Origin: Chromatiales bacterium
GTDB lineage: Bacteria > Pseudomonadota > Gammaproteobacteria > Steroidobacterales > GCA-2729495
Reading direction: 5' to 3'
Assembly (NCBI GenBank): GCA_002729495.1
Contig: PBYE01000051.1
Coordinates: 1-64,000, forward strand
DNA length: 64,000 nucleotides
Position 1 is the stretch's first letter. Each line of letters starts with the position of its first letter. The notes under the pieces were generated by a model. That model saw only the letters and a list, made by a program, of their open reading frames with translations. It ran no database searches and had not been told where the DNA came from. Both the position numbers and the translations under genes were made by a program. Shown one piece after another: positions 27,895 through 37,289 of this stretch.

Positions 27895-29387
27895 AGTTCA
27901 ATACCAAGCAGTGGTACGAGCATGACATAGGCGGCCAGGGTAATTAGCGCTATCGCCAGCAGGTTAAGAATGATACCGGCCCGACTCATCTGGGCAATCC
28001 TGAGTAGCCCGGACCCGAACACAATAGCATTTGGCGGCGTTGCAACGGGCAGCATAAAAGCACAGCTTGCTGCCAGCGTTGCAGGCAGCACCAGGAACAA
28101 CGGTGGTAGCCCTGCGCCCAGCGCTACTGCCAGCACCACAGGCACCAGTGTGGCGGTGGTCGCCGTGTTACTGACCATCTCGGTAAGGAATACGATGATG
28201 GCAACGATCAGCAATACAATCATCCACTCAGGCCAGTCACCAAGCCCGGCAAGCAGGCTGCCCAGATAAACGTTGAACCCGGTGTCAACAAGCGCCGCCG
28301 CCAACGCAAGCCCTCCCCCGAACAGAATCAGCATGCCCCACGGCAACCGAACCGCGGTATTCCAGTCCATGAGGAACTCCCCGCGCCGCAATCGTACCGG
28401 AGTTACGAACAGGACCATTGCGGAAATAATGGCTATGCCGGCATCACTCAGGCCTTCCAGTGGCTGCAGCTGGCCAACCTGCAGCTCATTGAGCAGCGGC
28501 CGCGTGATCCATGCCAGCGCCGTAAATACAAACACAAAAAGTGTTAGCAGCTCACCACGTGACAACATGGTCAGCTCAGATTTTTTTTGCCGCAGTAGTG
28601 TCCTGGCGCCCTCAAGCTTCACCAGGCGCAATGGGTAAACCCAGCGTGTAAGTACCAGCCATACCACTGGTACAAAAACACAAACAAGTGGAACCGCAAA
28701 CCCCATCCAGGCGACAAAACTTATTTCGCGGCCGAGTTCCTCCTTAATAAATGACACTGCGAAGGCATTGGGGGCTGTACCGATAATCGTCCCCATACCC
28801 CCAAGTGATGCCGCATAGGCAATCCCCAGCAACAGGCAAATAGTGAAATTCGAACCGGCGCCGTCCCTGTCGGGCTCAAGTGCGGGCAGCAACGCAACTA
28901 CGCTGATCGCTACGGGCAATAGCATCAGTGTTGTTGCGGTGTTTGTAACCCACATGCTTAGAAATGCAGCCAGCGCCATAAACGCGCCGACAATTGCGCC
29001 CGGCCTGGGTCCTACCGCTGCCAGAACATTCAGCGCCAGTCGCTGGTGAAGACCCCAGCGTTCTATCGCGAGAGCCAGCACGAAGCCGCCCATAAACAAA
29101 AAGATTATTTCGTGGCCGTAAGATGACGCCGTCGTACGTATATCAGCGATACCCAGCAACGGAAACAGGCACAGTGGCAATAATGCCGTTGCGTAGATAG
29201 GTATGGCCTCGGTCAACCACCAGGCCGCCATCAGCATGGCAACTCCGGCAACTGCCCGCGTGGCAAAAGATAATTCCTGGGTTATGCCGGCGCTGTCTTC
29301 ATAGCTCCCGGGAAGAAGCATCGTAATGGCCAATGCGGCAAGCGGGCCGCAAACCAGGCCGATGCGCGCCGTCAACGAGGCCAGCAT
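27891..29387 (-). CDS. SLC13/DASS family sodium:anion symporter
   Basis: A 498-residue membrane transporter of the divalent anion:sodium symporter family, which moves dicarboxylates, citrate or sulfate across the inner membrane. About a dozen hydrophobic segments are visible. The two family repeats each have an SNT/TNT-type clamp: WVTNTATTLMLLP in the first half and EMVSNTATTATLVPV in the second, followed by LPVATPPNAIVFGSG. The substrate cannot be told from sequence. I chose ATG 29387, because an upstream start at 29486 would run into fabH. It overlaps the L,D-transpeptidase gene by four bases and follows fabH by 55. Confidence 0.88.
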   Translation of the reverse strand: MLASLTARIGLVCGPLAALAITMLLPGSYEDSAGITQELSFATRAVAGVAMLMAAWWLTEAIPIYATALLPLCLFPLLGIADIRTTASSYGHEIIFLFMGGFVLALAIERWGLHQRLALNVLAAVGPRPGAIVGAFMALAAFLSMWVTNTATTLMLLPVAISVVALLPALEPDRDGAGSNFTICLLLGIAYAASLGGMGTIIGTAPNAFAVSFIKEELGREISFVAWMGFAVPLVCVFVPVVWLVLTRWVYPLRLVKLEGARTLLRQKKSELTMLSRGELLTLFVFVFTALAWITRPLLNELQVGQLQPLEGLSDAGIAIISAMVLFVTPVRLRRGEFLMDWNTAVRLPWGMLILFGGGLALAAALVDTGFNVYLGSLLAGLGDWPEWMIVLLIVAIIVFLTEMVSNTATTATLVPVVLAVALGAGLPPLFLVLPATLAASCAFMLPVATPPNAIVFGSGLLRIAQMSRAGIILNLLAIALITLAAYVMLVPLLGIEL

Positions 29388-29442
29388 GTGGCGCTTATCA
29401 GTCAAAGTAGCCCTGGTCCATTGCGGTCCCGATTGTTTCTGA

Positions 29443-30411
29443 CTAGTAACGCACCAGTGCCGAGCCCCAGGTAAAACCACCGCCAAAGGCTTCGAGCAGC
29501 AACAGCTGGCCTCTTTGTATGCGACCGTCCCGAATCGCGATATCCAGGGCCATGGGGACCGATGCCGCCGATGTGTTGCCGTAATCCCGCAAGGTCAGCA
29601 CGACTTTCTCCAGCGGCATGCCCAGTCGTTTTGCCGTCGCCTTGATGATGCGCATATTCGCCTGGTGAGGGATCAGCCAGTCGATCTCACTGCGGTCGAG
29701 GCCGTTTGCCTCAAGTGTTTCCTCGACTATGGACTCGAGACTTTTTACCGCCACCTTAAACACCTCGTTACCCGCCATGCGTACATTGAAGCCCTCGCGT
29801 AATGCTGCACCCTCGGGTTGAACGGAAATGCCCGCTGTGGTGGTTAAAAGATTCCTGTATTGTCCGTCGGCACGTAAATGCGTCGAAATGATTCCCGCTT
29901 CATCACTTGGTTGCAGGATAACGGCACCGGCACCATCGCCAAACAACACGCAGGTCGTACGATCAGTCCAGTCTGTAATTCGCGACAAGGTCTCGGCGCC
30001 GATGACCAGCGCGCAGCGGGCTTGCCCGCTGTTTACAAACTTGTCGGCGATACTCAGCGCATAGATAAAACCGCTGCAAGCCGCTTCGACGCTAAATGCC
30101 GCACAGCCATGTATGCCCAGTTGCTGCTGCACGATGCAACCGACATTCGGGAAAACCAGGTCCGGGGTGGTTGTGCCGACCACGATAAAATCGATGTCGT
30201 CAGGCCCGACGCCCGCAGCTTCCATCGCTGCTTTTGACGCTTCCACGGCCAGATCAGAGGTAGCCTGATCATCGTCGGCTAAATGACGGCGCTCGATACC
30301 ACTGCGTGAGCGAATCCACTCATCCGAGGTGTCCACCAGCTTTTCAAGATCGCTGTTGCTTAAAATTTTTTCCGGTGCGAAATGCCCCGTTCCGGCAATC
30401 CGTGAATACAT
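29443..30411 (-). CDS. fabH: 3-oxoacyl-ACP synthase III (FabH)
   Basis: A 322-residue thiolase-fold enzyme that starts fatty acid synthesis by condensing acetyl-CoA with malonyl-ACP. The catalytic triad is visible: Cys112 in [12 protein letters not shown], His249 in [10 protein letters not shown] and Asn279 in [10 protein letters not shown]. Length is typical. The start overlaps the plsX stop by one base (TAATG), so the two are translationally coupled. In E. coli fabH is followed by fabD-fabG-acpP. Here it is followed by an SLC13 transporter, so the fatty-acid cluster is split. Confidence 0.97.
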   Translation of the reverse strand: MYSRIAGTGHFAPEKILSNSDLEKLVDTSDEWIRSRSGIERRHLADDDQATSDLAVEASKAAMEAAGVGPDDIDFIVVGTTTPDLVFPNVGCIVQQQLGIHGCAAFSVEAACSGFIYALSIADKFVNSGQARCALVIGAETLSRITDWTDRTTCVLFGDGAGAVILQPSDEAGIISTHLRADGQYRNLLTTTAGISVQPEGAALREGFNVRMAGNEVFKVAVKSLESIVEETLEANGLDRSEIDWLIPHQANMRIIKATAKRLGMPLEKVVLTLRDYGNTSAASVPMALDIAIRDGRIQRGQLLLLEAFGGGFTWGSALVRY

Positions 30412-31412
30412 TAATGTTCCTGCTGTACCAGCAACTGGTGAATTTTTTCCGGCACGCCCTTTTCCACTTCGATCAATGCCGTTTCGATTGCCTGTTCGAA
30501 CGCGACTGTATCGGCACTACCATGGCTCTTGATGACAATACCATTAAGCCCCACCAGGCTTGCGCCATTGTAGCGCCTCGGATCCACCGATTTGGCCAGC
30601 GAACGCAGGACGGGCAGCGAGACGAGTCCGGCAAAGCGCCCGTAAAGGCTGCTACCAAATTCCTTCTTCATAAAGTGGCGGATGAGATGGGCTGTCCCTT
30701 CAATAGACTTGAGCGCAACATTGCCGCTGAAACCATCACAAATTACGACGTCGGCCTTTTGACTGGCTATGTCATTACCCTCGATAAAACCAACGTAATT
30801 AAGGTTGCTTTCGCTAAGCATGGCCGCTGCCTGCCGAACGGTATCGTTACCCTTGATATCTTCCTCGCCGATATTAAGGAGGCCAATCCTGGGCTCGTCT
30901 ATGTTCTCAACCTCCGCTGCAACAACGGAGCCCATCACCGCGAACTGAAACAGGTGTTCCGAGGTGCAATCGGTATTCGCCCCAAGGTCGAGCATGTAAG
31001 CATGGCCATGAATGGTAGGAACCGCACCCATAATGGCGGGGCGATCGATCCCCGGCAGCGTCTTCAGCACAAATCTGGCCGTCGCCATTAATGCACCCGT
31101 ATTTCCCGAGCTGATGCATGCATCGGCAGCACCGTTTTTGACCTGGTCAATTGCTACGCGCAGCGAGGAGTTTTTCTTTTTACGGAGTGCATCCGCTGGC
31201 GGCTCATCCATCGTGACGATTTCGCGCGCATCGAGCACATCAATACGTGACGAAGAGCCGCTGAGGTAAGCAGTAATCTGCTCGACCTGCCCGACCAGTA
31301 CCAGCTGAAGCTCGGAATGGCGTTTTGCCATCTCCTGCGCAGCAGGTACGCACACCGCAGGTCCATTATCACCGCCCATGGCATCGAGAGCGATTGTGAC
31401 AGTCTTAACCAT
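30411..31412 (-). CDS. plsX: Phosphate acyltransferase PlsX
   Basis: A 333-residue peripheral-membrane enzyme that converts acyl-ACP to acyl-phosphate for phospholipid synthesis. It shows the family opening [11 protein letters not shown], then [22 protein letters not shown] in pieces, [21 protein letters not shown] and [17 protein letters not shown]. Length is normal. It lies between rpmF (137-base gap with a possible hairpin) and fabH (one-base overlap), in the conserved yceD-rpmF-plsX-fabH order. Confidence 0.97.
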   Translation of the reverse strand: MVKTVTIALDAMGGDNGPAVCVPAAQEMAKRHSELQLVLVGQVEQITAYLSGSSSRIDVLDAREIVTMDEPPADALRKKKNSSLRVAIDQVKNGAADACISSGNTGALMATARFVLKTLPGIDRPAIMGAVPTIHGHAYMLDLGANTDCTSEHLFQFAVMGSVVAAEVENIDEPRIGLLNIGEEDIKGNDTVRQAAAMLSESNLNYVGFIEGNDIASQKADVVICDGFSGNVALKSIEGTAHLIRHFMKKEFGSSLYGRFAGLVSLPVLRSLAKSVDPRRYNGASLVGLNGIVIKSHGSADTVAFEQAIETALIEVEKGVPEKIHQLLVQQEH

Positions 31413-31459
31413 AAGAGACTTTTGATGCTAAGTGCAGACGTTAGTCACCTATACAAACC

Positions 31460-31512
31460 AGCCCGCGCCCCCTAACTGCCAAGCTTTGCTGACCCAGGGG
31501 AGATTGCGGGCT
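31460..31512 (-). other. Long imperfect stem-loop between rpmF and plsX
   Basis: AGCCCGC (31460-31466) can pair with GCGGGCT (31506-31512), and the inner CCCC (31469-31472) with GGGG (31497-31500). Without a T run it is not a clear terminator. It could slow transcription or stabilise mRNA ends between rpmF and plsX. Confidence 0.35.
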
Positions 31513-31549
31513 TTCGCTTTAGATGATCCTGACCTTTGCCGACATCTGC

Positions 31550-31738
31550 CTATTCAATATCGTCTGCGGGTGTATCGATAATTTTCTTGCCGCGGTAGTA
31601 CCCATCCGCACCTACATGATGCCTCATATGGGTTTCGCCCGTCGTCGAATCCGAAGACAACGCCGATCCTTTAAGCTTGTCATGCGCGCGGCGCATTCCT
31701 CTTGTTGAAGGTGTCCGCTTGCTCTTTTGAACTGCCAT
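31550..31738 (-). CDS. rpmF: 50S ribosomal protein L32
   Basis: A 62-residue ribosomal protein with the invariant start [20 protein letters not shown] and the [17 protein letters not shown] middle. It has no zinc-binding cysteine pairs, as in other proteobacterial L32 proteins of the C-minus type. It is 25 bases downstream of yceD and upstream of plsX, the same order as in E. coli, which couples ribosome and lipid synthesis genes. Confidence 0.97.
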   Translation of the reverse strand: MAVQKSKRTPSTRGMRRAHDKLKGSALSSDSTTGETHMRHHVGADGYYRGKKIIDTPADDIE

Positions 31739-31763
31739 GTTACTGCTCCCGTAACAATAGTAT

Positions 31764-32342
31764 TTAGTTTGCCTTGTCTTCCGGGCCCGGTTTACCGGAT
31801 TTTCCCATCAGTGACGCTAACTCTGAAAAGGGTCGGTTTACGTCACCTTCCTGCCCTTTATCCTGTTCTGCTTCCGTCTCGCTTGCATTGCTTTTGCAAG
31901 CATCCGCACCTTCATGCACAGGCGCCAACGGTAAACTTGCCAGCAACTCGTCTTCTATTACACTAACCAGCTGCACGCCATGTTCACCCGCCACTACCGC
32001 ATCATAGGGTTCCGCGATACTGTCCAAGTCTGAATCTGACTCGACCACGACGAGATGAAAACCCAGATCGACCGGCCATTCAAGCAACCCCAGGCACCGC
32101 TGACAGCTGATAGCCAGCTTTCCCGATACCTTCAGACTAATTTCAGGAAATCCCTGCATACCGCCGTGGAAGCCAATTTCTATGTTCAGCTTCCCGGATG
32201 CTGTATCCAAGCCACTGTCCTGTGCAGAATGCAACAAGTCGCCGACACGTGACATGTCACGGACATCGACTTTATCGACTATCTGCTCGGACCGGCTTGC
32301 CAGATCGCGTAATTGCGGAACCCCGATGTGATCGGCGAGCAT
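31764..32342 (-). CDS. yceD: YceD/DUF177 family protein
   Basis: A 192-residue cytoplasmic protein of the YceD (DUF177) family, linked to 23S rRNA accumulation in bacteria and plants. The core shows the conserved cysteine motif [15 protein letters not shown] (about residues 85-100) and the later [23 protein letters not shown] in segments. The C-terminal 40 residues are charged and low in complexity. It is the first gene of yceD-rpmF-plsX-fabH and divergent from maf, exactly as in E. coli. Confidence 0.88.
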   Translation of the reverse strand: MLADHIGVPQLRDLASRSEQIVDKVDVRDMSRVGDLLHSAQDSGLDTASGKLNIEIGFHGGMQGFPEISLKVSGKLAISCQRCLGLLEWPVDLGFHLVVVESDSDLDSIAEPYDAVVAGEHGVQLVSVIEDELLASLPLAPVHEGADACKSNASETEAEQDKGQEGDVNRPFSELASLMGKSGKPGPEDKAN

Positions 32343-32423
32343 AACCGCGGTATGGTATCACAAACTATCTGCCAAAAGCCTCTGATAGGCTTACCCTTTT
32401 TTGCCTGAGGACCCGAATACCAA

Positions 32424-33014
32424 ATGCAATCCGGACCACCAAAACTGTTACTGGCCTCTGGCTCAGAGTACCGCCGCAGTCTCCTGGCGCGCATCTGTGA
32501 CGATTTCGAATATGTTTTGCCGCAGGTGGACGAGACGCCGCGTCAGGGCGAGAGCCCGGCCGCGCTGGCAAACAGGCTCGCCATCGCCAAGGCGAAATCG
32601 GTCGCCGAGTCACACCCCCGGGCTCTCGTCATTGGCAGCGACCAGGTTGCGGATCTGGAAGGCGTGCCCCTTGGTAAACCGGGCGATCATGCAACGGCAG
32701 CAAAACAGCTTGCTGCCTGTTCCGGCCAGGAAGTTATTTTTCATACAGCTGTGTGTATATGCTCTATGGAATCCGGTTTCGAAGAGACCTGCATAGACCG
32801 CACCATCGTCGAATTCAGGGATCTGTCTGAGGGGGAGATCAACGGCTATCTCGAAAAGGACAAGCCATGGGATTGCGCCGGCAGTTTTCGATCTGAAGGC
32901 CTCGGCTCCGTTCTGTTTCGTTCAGTATCCAGTTCGGATCCAACCGCGCTGATCGGTTTACCGCTCATCTGGGTCGCAGCGACACTGCGGCGCGCAAAGT
33001 TTCCATTGCTTTGA
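32424..33014 (+). CDS. Maf family nucleotide pyrophosphatase (YceF-like, 7-methyl-GTP)
   Basis: A 196-residue Maf/HAM1-fold house-cleaning enzyme. The sequence has the family start KLLLASGSEYRRSLL, the DETPRQGESP substrate loop, and IGSDQVADLEG with the catalytic Asp. The CAGSFRSEGLG segment is typical of the YceF subgroup, which hydrolyses m7GTP, rather than the dTTP/UTP-specific YhdE subgroup. It is divergent from yceD (81-base gap) and convergent with rluC, as in E. coli. Confidence 0.9.
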   Translation: MQSGPPKLLLASGSEYRRSLLARICDDFEYVLPQVDETPRQGESPAALANRLAIAKAKSVAESHPRALVIGSDQVADLEGVPLGKPGDHATAAKQLAACSGQEVIFHTAVCICSMESGFEETCIDRTIVEFRDLSEGEINGYLEKDKPWDCAGSFRSEGLGSVLFRSVSSSDPTALIGLPLIWVAATLRRAKFPLL

Positions 33015-33035
33015 CACCTGCGGGTAACCGCCAGC

Positions 33036-33986
33036 CTATTCCTGCTGCAGTTTTTCGAGCGTAGTACGCAATTGAGCATCAAGGGGCGCTTCAAGAGTGA
33101 GCACCTCACCGTGGTCCGGATGCGCTATCTCCAGCTTGTGGGCATGCAGGAACAGGCGGTCCAGCCCTGCGGGGCCCGGCAAACCACTGCCGTATTTTTT
33201 GTCGCCCGCAACCGGGTGCCCGATAGCGGCGGCGTGCACCCTGATCTGGTGTGTTCGTCCTGTCACCAGCCGGACATTCATCAATATGCATTCGGCTAAG
33301 CGTTGCTCTGGTTGGAAAACTGTCAGCGCGGGTTTGCCCTCCGCTGCCGGCCGCACATGCCGTTCGCCGTTTTGCCGGTGTTCGACCAGCAGCGGCATAT
33401 CAACTTCACGCGCATCACCATGCCAGTCACCGAGGAGCAAGGCCAGGTAATATTTATTCACCTTTCCGCTCCTGAACTCTTCATGCAGTTTACGTAAGGC
33501 GCTGCGCTTTTTAGCTACCAGCAAACAGCCACTTGTTTCGCGATCCAGCCGATGCACGAGCTCCAGGAACCTGCTATCCGGACGCGCCGCGCGGAGCAAT
33601 TCGATTGCGCCCAGGCTGATACCGCTACCACCGTGCACTGCCAAACCTGCCGGTTTATCGATCATGAGCAGGTGATCGTCTTCATAAACAATCCGCTCCA
33701 GTATCCAGCCGGCTTTGTGTGGAGCAATTTGTGGCGCTTTCTTCAGCGATTCCGTCACCGGCGGAATCCGGACCTGGTCCCCCGCCACGAGCCGGGTTGC
33801 AGGCTTGGCCCTGCCCTTGTTGACCCGGACCTCGCCCTTTCGAATCATGCTGTATATACGGGCGCGCGGAAGGCCCTTCAGTTCTGTCAGCAGGAAATTA
33901 TCGAGCCGGCGGTTGGCGGAATCAGCATCCACGGTTACAAGCCGCACTGCCCTTTGTTTCGGGTCTTTATTGCTGCGTCCTGTCAT
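33036..33986 (-). CDS. rluC: 23S rRNA pseudouridine synthase RluC
   Basis: A 316-residue RluA-family enzyme that makes pseudouridines 955, 2504 and 2580 in 23S rRNA. An S4 RNA-binding domain lies at about residues 25-80 (RRLDNFLLTELKGLPRARIY). The catalytic motif HRLDRETSG is at 145-153, with Asp148 as nucleophile. RTHQIRVHAAAIGHPVAGDKKYG, in segments, is the C-terminal signature. It is divergent from rne, as in E. coli and Pseudomonas, which favours RluC over RluD. Confidence 0.94.
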   Translation of the reverse strand: MTGRSNKDPKQRAVRLVTVDADSANRRLDNFLLTELKGLPRARIYSMIRKGEVRVNKGRAKPATRLVAGDQVRIPPVTESLKKAPQIAPHKAGWILERIVYEDDHLLMIDKPAGLAVHGGSGISLGAIELLRAARPDSRFLELVHRLDRETSGCLLVAKKRSALRKLHEEFRSGKVNKYYLALLLGDWHGDAREVDMPLLVEHRQNGERHVRPAAEGKPALTVFQPEQRLAECILMNVRLVTGRTHQIRVHAAAIGHPVAGDKKYGSGLPGPAGLDRLFLHAHKLEIAHPDHGEVLTLEAPLDAQLRTTLEKLQQE

Positions 33987-34016
33987 GCTGCCCGAAAACT
34001 CCCTTGAATCAATACG

Positions 34017-34045
34017 TTGATGCTTCGCATTTCGACTGCTATATT
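34017..34045 (+). promoter_or_regulatory. Sigma70-type promoter for rne
   Basis: TTGATG (34017-34022) and TATATT (34040-34045) with a 17-base spacer. Transcription from about 34052 gives a leader of about 330 bases before the rne ATG, similar in size to the 361-base autoregulatory leader of E. coli rne. Confidence 0.65.
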
Positions 34046-34051
34046 AACTGT

Positions 34052-34382
34052 TCGCGCTCTAAAAAGAGCCGCGCTTGCCGAAAGGCATATTGGTTTTCAA
34101 CCGACCGCGTAAGCGGTCGTGCTGTATCCGGTCTCAAGACGAGATCATATCGGCCATCTGGCTGACGGAGTGACAGCTGCACCGTCTGATTAAGACTAAT
34201 ATTTTTGCTTTTAAGGGCCTGCTGAATGTCAGCAGTAACACACAAACAGCCGCAGACAAGCCAGCACGAAGAGCTGGCACATATATTTATTGCGCCCGCC
34301 TCCGGGCAGCAGTTTTCGGCCGCCCTTCCAGCAAGAATCAGTCATGAGCCAGTGGCCCCCAAACGAACATATGTAGGGGCTT
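34052..34382 (+). promoter_or_regulatory. Structured rne 5' leader (likely autoregulatory)
   Basis: Six simple hairpins follow one another: 34056-34069; 34076-34087 (TGCC-GAAA-GGCA); 34102-34119 (seven-base stem CGACCGC/GCGGTCG with a GTAA tetraloop); 34219-34235 (CTGCTGA/TCAGCAG); 34260-34278 (GCCAGC/GCTGGC); 34294-34307 (GCCCG/CGGGC). Two have GNRA tetraloops. In E. coli RNase E binds hairpins in its own leader and shortens the life of its mRNA. A similar role here is inference. No protein gene is accepted in this stretch. Confidence 0.6.
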
Positions 34383-36788
34383 ATGAAAAGAATGCTTATC
34401 AATGCAACTCAGGAAGAAGAGTTGCGGGTGGCCATAGTAGATGGCCAGAAACTTTATGACCTTGATATCGAGGTAGATTCCAGCCAACAAAAGAAAGCAA
34501 ACATCTATGCAGGCAAGATCACCAGGGTCGAGCCCAGCCTGGACGCAGCTTTTGTTGACTACGGCGCAGAGCGCCATGGATTTCTACCACTGAAAGATAT
34601 CTCCCGGGTTTATTTCTCCAAGGAACCCGAGCCGGGCAGTCGCATCAATATCAGGCAGGTCCTCAAAGAGGGCCAGGATATTGTCGTGCAGATCGAGAAA
34701 GATGAGCGCGGCAACAAGGGTGCGGCACTGACCACCTTTATCAGCCTGGCTGGCCGCTTCATCGTATTGATGCCAAATAACCCTCGTGGTGGTGGCGTGT
34801 CACGCCGCATTGCAGGCGAAGACCGCGAAGAAATACGCCGCGTCCAGCGTGAACTGGATATCCCCCAGGGCATGAGCTGTATCGTACGTACCGCAGGTAT
34901 CGGCCGCTCGATCGAAGAGCTCAACTGGGACCTCGAGTACCTCAAGGGCGTCTGGAAATCGATAACCGATGTTGTGCTCACCAATCAGCCATTCCTGATT
35001 TACCAGGACTCGAGCCCGGTTGTGCGCGCGCTACGCGATCATTTCAGCGCAGATATCGGCGAAATCAACATCGACGATCCGCAAACTTACCAGGAAGCCC
35101 GCGAGTTTGTGGAGCAGGCTATGCCCCATAACCTCAGCAAGCTCAAGGAGTACCGCGATGATGTGCCGTTGTTCACGCGCTTTCAGATCGAAAGCCAGAT
35201 CGAATCGGCCTATTCGCACACCGTGAACCTGCCCTCGGGCGGCAGCATCGTTATCGATCATACGGAAGCGCTCGTTTCTATCGACATTAACTCCGCACGT
35301 GCGACCAAGGGTCAGGACATCGAGGCGACAGCCCTGGCGACAAACCTCGAGGCAGCCGATGAGATCGCGCGGCAAATGCGGCTACGGGACCTTGGCGGTC
35401 TGCTCGTTATCGACTTCATCGACATGGGGCCGAACCGCAACCAGCGTGAAGTGGAAAACCGGTTCCGCCAGGCCGTACGAACCGACCGGGCGCGGGTACA
35501 GACTGGCCGGATTTCCCGCTTTGGATTGTTGGAGATGTCGCGCCAGCGACTGCGTCGTTCACTTGGCGAGTCAGCACATCAGGTCTGCCCCCGTTGCAGC
35601 GGTTCAGGCTCGGTACGCAGTGTTGAATCGCTTGCGCTCGCTATCTTGCGGCTGGTCGGTGAAGAGGCCCGCAAGGAAAGGACCTCAAAGGTTATCTGCG
35701 AGTTACCGGTAGCGGTTGCAACGTTTTTGCTCAACGAAAAACGGGAATGGATTCAGAGTATCGAGGAACGTACAGGTGTGCAATTGTTGCTCGTAGCGAA
35801 TCCTGATCTTGAAACGCCCAATTACAGTATACGGCGGGTGCGCGATGACCAGACCCTGATGCCGGAAAATGCCGGTGCAAGTTATGAATTAACAACGCAG
35901 GAGGTCAACCTGCTGGAAGATGCTTTGCAAATGACCAGCAAGACCGTTACTGAAACACCCGCGGTTTCCGGGGTTAAACCGGAATCCCCGGCACCCAAGC
36001 CTGCTGCTAAGCCGAAGAGCGATACAGCCAGTTCGGGCATATTGGGATTCGTCAAAAACCTGTTCGGTTCTTCGGAACCGGAGGAAGATAGTTCCCACCA
36101 GCCAGGGCAACGCAGTCGTGACGGTGGGCGGAAACAGGATAGCTCCAGGCGTTCCGGCGGTCAGCGGCAGGGACAGGCACGCGGTCGCAGGAACCGTCGG
36201 GGTGGCCGTAATGGCGGGTCTGAAGCCAAGAGCAATCGCAATGCTAACAGGGGCAACCGCGGCAAAACGGGTGACAAACAGTCGGAGCAATCAGCCAATA
36301 AGCAGGGCTCAGACAACCGGGGTAACCAGCAGGATAAAAAGGGCGATGAATCAGGAAGCCCGAAGCGGCGGAGACGCCGGCGGCGTTCTTCGGGCAACCG
36401 TAACCGCGAAGAAGGCGATAACCGGCAATCATCCGGGCAGTTAAAAGATTCATCGGGCGATAGCGCCGGTGCGGTCCCGGACAAGTCCCGGAAACCGGCC
36501 GAACAGGCGGCCGCTGTTGTCGATACAGGCCCTGAGCAGCGTAAAGACCGGCCGCCCGCAACAGATACGCACGGGCAGGCTAACGAAGCGCCTCAGCCGC
36601 AAACCAAACCTGAACCTGCGGCAAAAGAGGCTGCCGAGCCGAAGCCGGAGCCACGAAAAGAATCACAGGAGGCGGCGAAACCCGATGCCGGCAAAGACCG
36701 TTTGCTGCCCTGGGAAACACCGCCTTCTGAATCGAAGGAGAAGACTTACACGGTGTGGTCGTCGGACGATTCGGCTGACCGCGATTAA
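34383..36788 (+). CDS. rne: Ribonuclease E
   Basis: An 801-residue endoribonuclease that matures rRNA and tRNA and starts mRNA decay. The catalytic half has the S1 domain (about 36-120), metal-binding Asp301 (VSIDINSARATKG) and Asp344 (LVIDFIDMG), and the zinc link Cys402-Pro-Arg-Cys405. The C-terminal 280 residues are disordered: an amphipathic membrane-anchor-like segment SGILGFVKNLFG at 551-562, Arg/Gly-rich RNA-binding stretches at 578-675 including a run of eight basic residues, then an acidic Pro/Ala tail. It is shorter than the 1061-residue E. coli protein, so partner-binding sites may differ. AGGGG precedes the ATG. It is divergent from rluC. Confidence 0.97.
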   Translation: MKRMLINATQEEELRVAIVDGQKLYDLDIEVDSSQQKKANIYAGKITRVEPSLDAAFVDYGAERHGFLPLKDISRVYFSKEPEPGSRINIRQVLKEGQDIVVQIEKDERGNKGAALTTFISLAGRFIVLMPNNPRGGGVSRRIAGEDREEIRRVQRELDIPQGMSCIVRTAGIGRSIEELNWDLEYLKGVWKSITDVVLTNQPFLIYQDSSPVVRALRDHFSADIGEINIDDPQTYQEAREFVEQAMPHNLSKLKEYRDDVPLFTRFQIESQIESAYSHTVNLPSGGSIVIDHTEALVSIDINSARATKGQDIEATALATNLEAADEIARQMRLRDLGGLLVIDFIDMGPNRNQREVENRFRQAVRTDRARVQTGRISRFGLLEMSRQRLRRSLGESAHQVCPRCSGSGSVRSVESLALAILRLVGEEARKERTSKVICELPVAVATFLLNEKREWIQSIEERTGVQLLLVANPDLETPNYSIRRVRDDQTLMPENAGASYELTTQEVNLLEDALQMTSKTVTETPAVSGVKPESPAPKPAAKPKSDTASSGILGFVKNLFGSSEPEEDSSHQPGQRSRDGGRKQDSSRRSGGQRQGQARGRRNRRGGRNGGSEAKSNRNANRGNRGKTGDKQSEQSANKQGSDNRGNQQDKKGDESGSPKRRRRRRRSSGNRNREEGDNRQSSGQLKDSSGDSAGAVPDKSRKPAEQAAAVVDTGPEQRKDRPPATDTHGQANEAPQPQTKPEPAAKEAAEPKPEPRKESQEAAKPDAGKDRLLPWETPPSESKEKTYTVWSSDDSADRD

Positions 36789-36799
36789 CGGTTAAACGC

Positions 36800-37270
36800 T
36801 CAGCCCGAACGCAATTCGTTGAGGAGTTCGCGCCCGACTTCATTGAGCAGGTCGAGCACTTCTTCGAATCCGCCTCGGCCGCCGTAGTAAGGATCGGGCA
36901 CTGCACCGTCCGGGTTGCTGCAACTGTAGTTCATAAGCAGTTTAACCGTTGCACGCGACTCTTTCGGTTGAATTTGCTGCAGCAGTTCCAGGTTATCGTG
37001 GTCCATCGCGAGAATCAGGTCAAAATTTTTGAAGTCACTGATTTCGACCGCACGTGCGCGCTGATCAGAGATATCTACTCCGCGGGCGATTGCAGCTTCT
37101 ATTGCACGGGGATCGGGCGACTCGCCGACGTGGTAACCGTGGGTACCGGCGGAATCTATATGCAGGTCCAGTCCGTCGCCCTCGTCAGCCACCAGTTTCC
37201 TGAATACACCTTCGGCTGTCGGCGACCTGCAGATATTCCCCATACAGACAAATAAAACTGAGGTTGCCAA
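36800..37270 (-). CDS. Low-molecular-weight protein-tyrosine phosphatase
   Basis: A cytosolic phosphatase of about 156 residues with the P-loop C-MGNICRS near the N-terminus (VLFVCMGNICRSPTAEG) and the acid loop VPDPYYGG near the C-terminus. Relatives act on tyrosine-phosphorylated proteins, including kinases that regulate polysaccharide export. The start is uncertain. I prefer TTG at 37270, seven bases after a GGAG, because it gives the usual family length and clears kdsB by 19 bases. An ATG at 37300 would overlap the end of kdsB. It closes the lipid A operon after kdsB, as in Pseudomonas and Xanthomonas. Confidence 0.88.
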   Translation of the reverse strand: MATSVLFVCMGNICRSPTAEGVFRKLVADEGDGLDLHIDSAGTHGYHVGESPDPRAIEAAIARGVDISDQRARAVEISDFKNFDLILAMDHDNLELLQQIQPKESRATVKLLMNYSCSNPDGAVPDPYYGGRGGFEEVLDLLNEVGRELLNELRSG

Positions 37271-37289
37271 AGTCTTACTCCGCTCCTTT

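Noticed and set aside
30306-31091. 261-residue plus-strand open frame opposite fabH and plsX
   Set aside because: It spans two conserved genes on the other strand; no recognisable domain.
34039-34245. 68-residue minus-strand open frame within the rne leader
   Set aside because: No ribosome site or known relative; the opposite strand forms hairpins of the rne leader, which explains the sequence better.
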